Shown here: positions 33,201-38,982 of the stretch, piece after piece
How the letters are laid out: each line of letters starts with the position of its first letter
Numbering within the stretch: the first letter of the stretch is position 1
From: Chromera velia
Lineage: Eukaryota > Sar > Chromeraceae
Direction: 5' to 3'
Length of the DNA stretch: 38,982 nucleotides
Assembly (NCBI GenBank): GCA_018398765.1
Contig: JAHBMJ010000908.1
Location: 1-38,982 of the forward strand
The notes under the pieces: generated by a model
Databases searched by the model: none
The model's input: only the letters and a program-made list of their open reading frames with translations
What the model was told of the DNA's origin: nothing
Made by a program: the position numbers and the translations under genes

Positions 33201-33952
33201 CGTCTGGTGTGGTTGTCCATGGAGAAGCTCTTTGGTGTCACTTCCCACCTCCTTCCCAGCCTGTCTTTCAGGGATGGGTCTTGCTGCAGAGGTGCGAGGA
33301 AGGCAAATTTCGTCAAATTGGGAATGCAGACCTGAGAGTTTACCTTCTACAAAAAGACCTTGCGCAACTGCTTGTGAAGTTTGGTTTGGTGTCTCTATGC
33401 TTCTCTGTGTCTTTCTTTGACTTCCCTAGAGGTATCGGGAAAGACCAACGAATCCCTGCAGGCATCTCAATTGCGGAAAATAGTGCAGACAAAAAATAGT
33501 CTGAAAAGAAATGATAAGACGAGAAAAGACAGCACTTAATTGTGCGATTGAATCGGCATCTCTGGAAGAGAACTTTTGCATCTCAATTTCTCAGGCTGGG
33601 GTCGGGACAAGAAAGCGGGTTGTGCACATCAGATTCAGACAGAGGGCCGCCTGCAGATTTGCTCCTCCGACCTGCAGGATGAAGATGGTGTCTTTCAGGT
33701 AGGGGTGTCGACTAGAGAGGTTTGCCCAGTTGCTGCATACGAAGGAGGAAGGCAGAGGGACTTATAGTACATGTTTGGATTTGCTGTGGAAGGCCCGGAC
33801 GTGACCTTGTCGAGAGCGACAAGACGAGTGAGTGAGGACGACGGGAGGTGCGCAGATGCATGGACTTACTTGAAGTACGCAAACGCCCCCACACCTCCAA
33901 TAGCGAGCCACACATTTCGAACTGTCCTGAGGCTGCCTGTTGTCGCGCTCAT
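30246..33952 (-). CDS. COA1/TIM21-like mitochondrial membrane protein, eight exons, 306 aa
   Basis: Exons: 33952-33870, 33732-33672, 33283-33155, 32827-32762, 32459-32389, 32094-31965, 31617-31423, 30431-30246 (TGA). Every junction keeps frame (phases 2,0,0,0,2,0,0). The N-terminus MSATTGSLRTVRN precedes one membrane helix at about 12-27. Then come SSRHPYLKDTIFILQ, QDPSLKDRLGRRWEV and RARTRVTIKGERGTV, the order seen in COA1-family proteins: helix, 'P..LG' turn, strand, G-x-G turn, strand. DFWYYLEQPWKL closes the domain. The last 150 residues are unlike known family members: charged, with an acidic run, a WIPQLKIPRLDL patch, and a Glu/Asp-rich end. COA1 acts in cytochrome oxidase assembly and TIM21 in import; a choice is not possible here. 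The donor after 33672 (GTCGGA) is weak. Confidence 0.55.
30671..31092. repeat. Long (ATGA)n array with interruptions
   Basis: About 420 bases of ATGA-type tetranucleotides with GAAGG, GTGA and ACGA variants, inside the last intron (31422-30432) of the larger COA1-like gene. The interruption AACGAATTTTCTTCAATGAA occurs twice, near 30779 and 30972, showing that a block of the array was duplicated. The minus strand stays open as His-Ser-Phe-Ile repeats, which is not a gene. Confidence 0.9.
32346..32388 (-). repeat. (GTCA)n array forming a splice donor
   Basis: On the minus strand the intron begins GTCAGTCAGTCA and continues for about ten GTCA units directly after the exon ending at 32389. The first GTCAGT is the predicted 5' splice site; each following unit offers another copy of the same site. 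Confidence 0.8.
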
Positions 33953-34562
33953 TCTGACAAACGCTCGGAGACAGCGCTCTTTCGTGTCCCTCTTTCTCAG
34001 CCTCTTTTCGTTCTTGTCGGTCCCTCAGCTGAAGAGACGGCATCCAAACAGATGGGCCTCTGTGCGTGGTCATGCAGCGTCACTTGACTCCTGCTCGAGA
34101 GACGGTGTAAAGAAGAGCTGTGGAAAATGAAGAAGCTTTCTGTAAATGGACCGGCTCAGCGATGGATCATTTCTGACCGGAAGAAAGCTGAGCACGGCTG
34201 CTGCTGCCATGGAGAATGCTCGAGACGATTGGAGACGGCTTGAAAGAAGAGATGCGTTCGGCGCGCGAATATGGACGGATATGGATCATGCAGTATAGGC
34301 CGCGGCGAGCACGCGGCCCGAAAAGCAAGTGGATGTGTTGTTTGAAACGCAGTGAGCTGACCCCGCTCATGCAGTGTTGTGCAGCAGACGGATAGCCGGC
34401 CTGGTCCGACGGTGCTTGACTGCCATGGTGTAATCAGATTGTTCTCACCTCCGCCATCTTCCCTTCACTTTCAGCCACCAGCTGCAAGAGAGCCTCTCAT
34501 CTCTTGAAAAGCGGCTCGGTTCTTTTGACTTCCTCCGAGAGCCGTCTCCTTTTTCGTTCAAA
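33953..34562. promoter_or_regulatory. Shared divergent promoter region, COA1-like gene / sideroflexin
   Basis: The 610 bases between opposite start codons hold the promoters and leaders of two genes for likely mitochondrial inner-membrane proteins. No TATA box or known motif was recognised. Confidence 0.5.
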
Positions 34563-36688
34563 ATGTTGGTGCCCCCCTTCGACCCTGTGAAGCCCCGGTA
34601 CGACCAGGGGACTTTTATGGGTCGACTGATGCACTTTGTTACCTTCATTGACCCTCGTCTGGCCTTTGTCTTCGAGAAAGATGTGGAGGAAGCCCGCAAG
34701 GTTCTCAAAATGTGGAAGGACGGCACCCTGCCAAGGTCAGTGTCTCTGCATGCCGTCTCCTTCTTTCTCTGGCTTCAAACCTCTCGTCCTTCCATTCCCA
34801 TCTTCTTTTGCTTTCCCTTTTTCATGACGCTGGGTCCATATGAACCATTTGCGGTTTCCTCTTTGATTTTCGAATCTGTACATGCGACTGCAGTGGCGTA
34901 ACGGACGAGACTTTGTGGGAGGCCCGCACGCGTCTGGAGTCTGCGGTCCATCCCCAGACAGACGAGATGGTCCCGTGGATGTTCAGGATGTCCACCTTCG
35001 TTCCCGTCAATGTTCCTATCTGCGCAGGTCAGAAGAGCGGGCAGAGAAAAAACGTCATCTTGTCCGTTGGCAGGAGACGGCGTTAGAATTGTCGAATGTC
35101 TGTCAGATAGACGAGAAGGACCACGTGGGAGAGAAGACAGAGAGACACGCAAAGTCCTTCGGATCGATTTAGGGGTGTGGTTCATTGGGGATCACCCAGA
35201 CAGGAATGAGTAGGTACGGCTCTCAGAATGGTGTGTGTGTGTGTGTGTGTGTGTGCACGTGCGGGGGCGGAGCGCGCGTCACCTGTAGCCACACGTACCT
35301 GTGCGTGCTCTCGTATGCAGGCATGCTGTTTGCTCCAAATACGATGTTCCACAACATCTTCTGGCAGTGGATCAACCAGACGTACAACGCAGGGTTCAAT
35401 TTCTGCAACGGGAACAAGTCGGCGGACACGGACACAAAAAAACTCGCCATGTCATACGCGTAAGTTACGCATGTAAAAGCAGTCACGTTAATTTCGCTTG
35501 AACACATATGCACCCATCTGTCTGCATGACTGCATTTCTGTTCCTCTTTTGCTTTCTGTAATACGAGTATTTTACAAGCCATTACGTTCCATTAGAGCTT
35601 TCTGCAATAAGCGTATTACGTTCCATTAGAGAATTGTTCTCTCCGTCGTCCTGAGATAGTACTAGCCCGAAAAACCCACCTCCTTGAACGGCACAGCAGT
35701 AAGACAGGTCGAAACAAAAGTGGCAAGGCTCTGCATTTCTTGGCCCATTTCTTGTTTCTTCCTTCTGCCTTGATTTCTTTCTGCATCGGCTGAGGCCCCA
35801 GGAGAGGGGGAGAGAGAGAGAGACGACACGCTGGTTTCGACCATGTCGCTTCGTCATTCTTCCGTATCGGTCATTTTTTGGATTTTTCCTGTGTCGGGTC
35901 CGCTGTCTGTCTGCAGAGGTGCGAGTTTTGTCTCTGTGGGTCTCTCTGTGGGTCTGCGTGAAAGCTTGAAGAGAATGCAAATGTCTCCAGGAGTCAGGTG
36001 GGTCTGCCAGGAAGAAAGAGGGACCGAAAGTGTCGATGAAAGTATTCAGAGGGGGTGTCAAAGTGTTTTCCGTTCGCTCTCTGGCCGAGAACGGGATTTT
36101 TCTCAAGCAAACGTTCGTTCGGAACCTCCAAGCCCGTCTGGCTTCGGTCTTGTCTTTCAACCTTGCTCTGTTGTTTCTATAAATAGTAGACAGAGGAATC
36201 CAAAGGACGTATCGGGCAGACATGCTTCACTGTTTTATTTGCATACACACATTATCTCCTCTACCCTTTCTGTGACAACTCCAGCCCTGATGGACGGCCG
36301 CAGCAGAATTGAAGAAAGAAAGCAAAATGCAGGCCATGAATCGAACGTCGGTCTTCGTGTTCTAATTCTGTGGTGTCGACATCAGCCAACCGGCACACAT
36401 TCAATGTGACACGCATCTGTTCTCAATATACGTATGTGTACAGAGGCGTCGCAAACGCCTTCGTCCCGTTCATCGCCTCAGGAGCTGCGGGAGTTGCAAA
36501 CGCTTTGATGATGAGATCACAGGAGTTGTTCACGGTCAGTCAGTCTGTCTGTTGGTCGGTGGGTTCAGGGGGCACGATACCTACCTCTCTTTTTGAGGCG
36601 ACAGGAAACTGCGTTGCGAACGTACGAAGCAGGTGAGATCGTCATGTACAACCGAGGGGCCTCTCGGGAAGTCTTTTCGAGCGGGAGC

Positions 36689-36723
<35 letters not shown>

Positions 36724-37818
36724 GGACAGAAAGACAGAGAGTATATCCAGGTCTATCAGCATACGTCGTTGTGCTTCTGTCAGAAGGCAAATGGTCTACC
36801 CCTGGTTCTTGGTGTGCGTGTGTGAGTGAGTGCAGGGGATAGAGGTTGTCGGCGAGAACGGAGAGAAGAAAGGAGTATCCAAAAACGCAGCCCAAAAGGC
36901 ACTCTCTGAAATTGCCTTCAGCCGAGTTGGTAAGTTTGCCTTTCAACGACAGAACGAAGGAATCTGTTTTCCTTTTTGCAAAAGATTCAGAAGAGGGATG
37001 CAGACTCAAAGGTAGCAGGCCTCAGTTTTTCATCTCAACCCTCTGTAGTCTTTTTCTTTCCGTCTTCTTTCCGTCTTCTTTCCGTTCATCTCCTTCTCTA
37101 GTGTCCCTGTATTCCCGGTCTCTCCGCATTTCCCTTCTGTTTGTTGGAATTATCCTTCTTTCAGAAAGGCCACACCGACTGCTCATCACCCATGTGTGTC
37201 TGCAGTTCTTTCTGCCTGCGTCCTCGGGGTCCCTCCTCTCCTGTTGGGGGGCCTCGGTCGGATCGGTCTGCCCTCTGCAGGAACCATCCGTGTACGTGGG
37301 TGGGTGGGTGGAGAGCTTTGTTTGCCTAGATGCACCTAGCTTCTTTGGCTTCCTGCCTTTCTGTCATGAGGATCTGCTCCGGTCTACTCTTTGTTGCCAT
37401 GTGGGGGCCTTGAGGTTGCCCTTTTTCTTTTGTCTGCGTTTCTCTCTCTATGCATACACAGAAAGAGATGATAGTTCGCGTCGTTGTGATGATCACATTC
37501 CCTCCATCCGAATCACATCTTGTTTCACTGAGCAGAGTGCCGACAGAGCTAGGGCCGCATGGTGGGCTGATAAGTAGTTCATTTCGGTACGGGTGCATAC
37601 AGAAAAGAGCTTGTCGGTCCGTTTTCCTTCGTTCAGTTTTTGACTGAGTGGACTGTCGTGACGGGAGCACTGGCGGGAGCTTTGCCGTTGGGTGTGGCCG
37701 TTTTTCCTCAACAAGGAGAAATTCTGTGCTCGCAGCTGGAACCAGAATTCAGGGTAAGTAGGTATGTAAATGGTGAGTGAGTGAGTGAGTGAGTGAGTGA
37801 GTGAGTGAGTGAGTGTGA

Positions 37819-37851
<33 letters not shown>

Positions 37852-38449
37852 GATGAATGGAGAGAGTACCTGGGTTGTGTGTGTGCGTGCATTTCTACGT
37901 GCATCTGTTTCTGTCAGTGCTTAGTTGTGCGAATGGTTAGCGTGGATTTTTCTTGCTTGCTTGATGCATGTGCATGCATGGCCTTCCTAGATGCTGCTGC
38001 TTCCAGCGTTGTCATTCTGTGCATGCATGCGAAGTGTTCCTTCATGGTTTTCCTTCCACGATTCTGCTGCTGATGGCGCCGCTTCTTGTTTTGCCTGCAT
38101 TTCTCCTCGCGGCTTGAGTTTCTGCGTACCTTCGCATAGCTGTTTATTTTTGTCACGGTCTGTATACTTGGACGAGTGTATCTGGGTGTCACCTTGCATA
38201 GACGAGTTTGCCGAAGGGGCGAGGGGGCTACTGCCTGCCCGTGGATTGCCCTTGCGAGCTTGCATGTCTCAGCTCTGCTTGTTTGTGAGGAAAGTGGGGG
38301 CTGGATGTTTGATATAGTAAGGACGCGTCCGCCATTCTGCAATTTTGTACATGTCTAAATGTTCTTGCTTCGAACCGATTTTTTTGCAGGGTCTGAAGGA
38401 CAAGCATGGCAACGAAATTCACCGGCTTCTTTACAATAAAGGCATATGA
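34563..38449 (+). CDS. SFXN: Sideroflexin (mitochondrial amino-acid carrier), nine exons, 324 aa
   Basis: Sideroflexins are mitochondrial inner-membrane carriers; the best-known members move serine into mitochondria for one-carbon metabolism. Exons: 34563-34735, 34894-35027, 35321-35459, 35917-35997, 36444-36534, 36836-36929, 37206-37291, 37637-37753, 38390-38449 (TGA). All phases match and the length is the family's usual one. Family landmarks appear in order: a soluble start with RLMHFVTFIDPR, HPQTDEMVPWMFRMS near 82, the FWQWINQTYNAGFNF helix, GLSVGLRESL, ANALMMRSQEL (family N-x5-R-x2-EL type), SKNAAQKALSEIAFSRV, GVPPLLLGGL, LAGALPLGVAVFPQQ, and the terminal NEIHRLLYNKGI. Five membrane helices are expected. 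The donors include GTCAGT, GTCAGA and GTACGT; exon 7 could end two bases earlier, but only 37291 keeps frame. No separate N-terminal presequence, as is normal for this family. Confidence 0.93.
35229..35256. repeat. (GT)n microsatellite in sideroflexin intron
   Basis: GT run of about 26 bases between the second and third exons. Confidence 0.9.
36689..36725. repeat. (GA)n-(CAGA)n compound microsatellite in sideroflexin intron
   Basis: A GA run is followed by CAGA units within the intron after exon 5. Confidence 0.85.
37774..37850 (+). repeat. (GTGA)n then (GT)n array near a splice donor
   Basis: Twenty bases inside the last sideroflexin intron (donor GTAAGT at 37754), about eleven GTGA units, each giving GTGAGT, are followed by a GT run. 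GTGAGT is itself a good donor, so this is a row of potential alternative 5' splice sites. Confidence 0.85.
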
Positions 38450-38982
38450 AAAAATTAAAAAAATCATTTTCCTCGATCATGAATAGCATCGCAACTCGAA
38501 TTAAATTGACTTGAAAATAACTTGGAATGCATGACTTTGCATCTCCTCATCTCCATATATGCAAAACAGCAATGAAATTAAGTGAATTGAAGTTTAAAAA
38601 TCGTTTATTTAAAGTCTGCATGTATGAAGTTTGTATAGAATTTTACTTACTTATAAATTTTTTAGCTTGACACCATCTTGTCTAGTAATCTTACATATAT
38701 AAAAAAATTAAGTCATTAATTATTTGACGTTTCAAAGTTGTAAATTGTAGGTATCCTGTCATATTGATTACCGATTTATACTATTTTTAGTTCTCTTTAG
38801 TTCTCCTTTAAGAGTCTTTTTCGGAAAGTTATTTTTTCTAGAAATTGATCTATCGCAGAATGCCCTCCATTTATGTTCATTCATGCATTAGACATGCATG
38901 CAAGCAGAGCATCCGTCCGAGCGGTTCTCTACCCTTTCTTGCTGCAAGTTTCTCTGCCTTTCTCTTTCTTGCCAGTTGCATA
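38450..38982. other. AT-rich 3' flank of sideroflexin
   Basis: No gene seen. AAATTAAAA lies soon after the stop, and 38450-38850 is AT-rich with stops in all frames. A TGCATGCA palindrome lies at 38895-38902, where composition returns to normal near the window end. Confidence 0.55.

Noticed and set aside
1-38982. tRNA, rRNA or CRISPR array
   Set aside because: No cloverleaf with A and B boxes, no rRNA-like sequence and no regularly spaced repeats with unique spacers were seen; the tandem arrays present are microsatellites or minisatellites.

Overview
The window is nuclear DNA of a eukaryote that is very probably a photosynthetic alveolate, most likely a chromerid such as Chromera velia. Three things point there. 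Genes are split by spliceosomal introns with TGCAG-type acceptors. A nuclear gene encodes the cytochrome b6f Rieske protein behind a signal-peptide-like hydrophobic start, as in algae with secondary plastids. The palindrome TGCATGCA, a known AP2-factor site in Apicomplexa, recurs upstream of genes. The species is an inference; no search was run. Spliced models below were built by hand from open frames, splice sites and phase matching.

Layout. 1-0.9 kb: nested copies of a short inverted-repeat element. 1.4-6.0 kb (+): a five-exon, 982-residue protein with a weak EF-hand-like start and TPR-like C-terminus; one intron holds seven copies of a 66-bp repeat. 7.5-8.8 kb (-): a two-exon cupin-like protein, head-to-head with single-exon petC at 9.3-10.1 kb (+). 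12.4-15.0 kb (-): an RluA-type RNA pseudouridine synthase. 15-19.2 kb: low-complexity sequence without a convincing gene. 19.2-21.5 kb (-): an unrecognised two-exon protein with a cysteine cluster formed at the splice junction. 22.4-24.6 kb (-): a small lysine-rich protein followed by an OTU-protease-like set of exons, possibly one gene broken by a TAG. 24.6-27.8 kb: AT-rich DNA with a GC-rich hairpin island and an assembly gap. 27.8-29.4 kb and 30.2-34.0 kb (-): two neighbouring genes whose products both resemble the COA1/TIM21-like domain of mitochondrial membrane proteins. 34.6-38.4 kb (+): a complete nine-exon sideroflexin gene.

The genes do not form one pathway. petC serves photosynthetic electron transport. 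The two COA1-like genes and sideroflexin all point to the mitochondrial inner membrane, and the larger COA1-like gene and sideroflexin share a 610-bp divergent promoter region. AT-rich spacers rich in short repeats separate the gene blocks. The most unusual features are the COA1-like pair, 5' splice sites often beginning GTC, microsatellites made of the splice-donor motif itself, the TAG that interrupts an otherwise spliceable OTU gene, and three identical UUCG-type hairpins.
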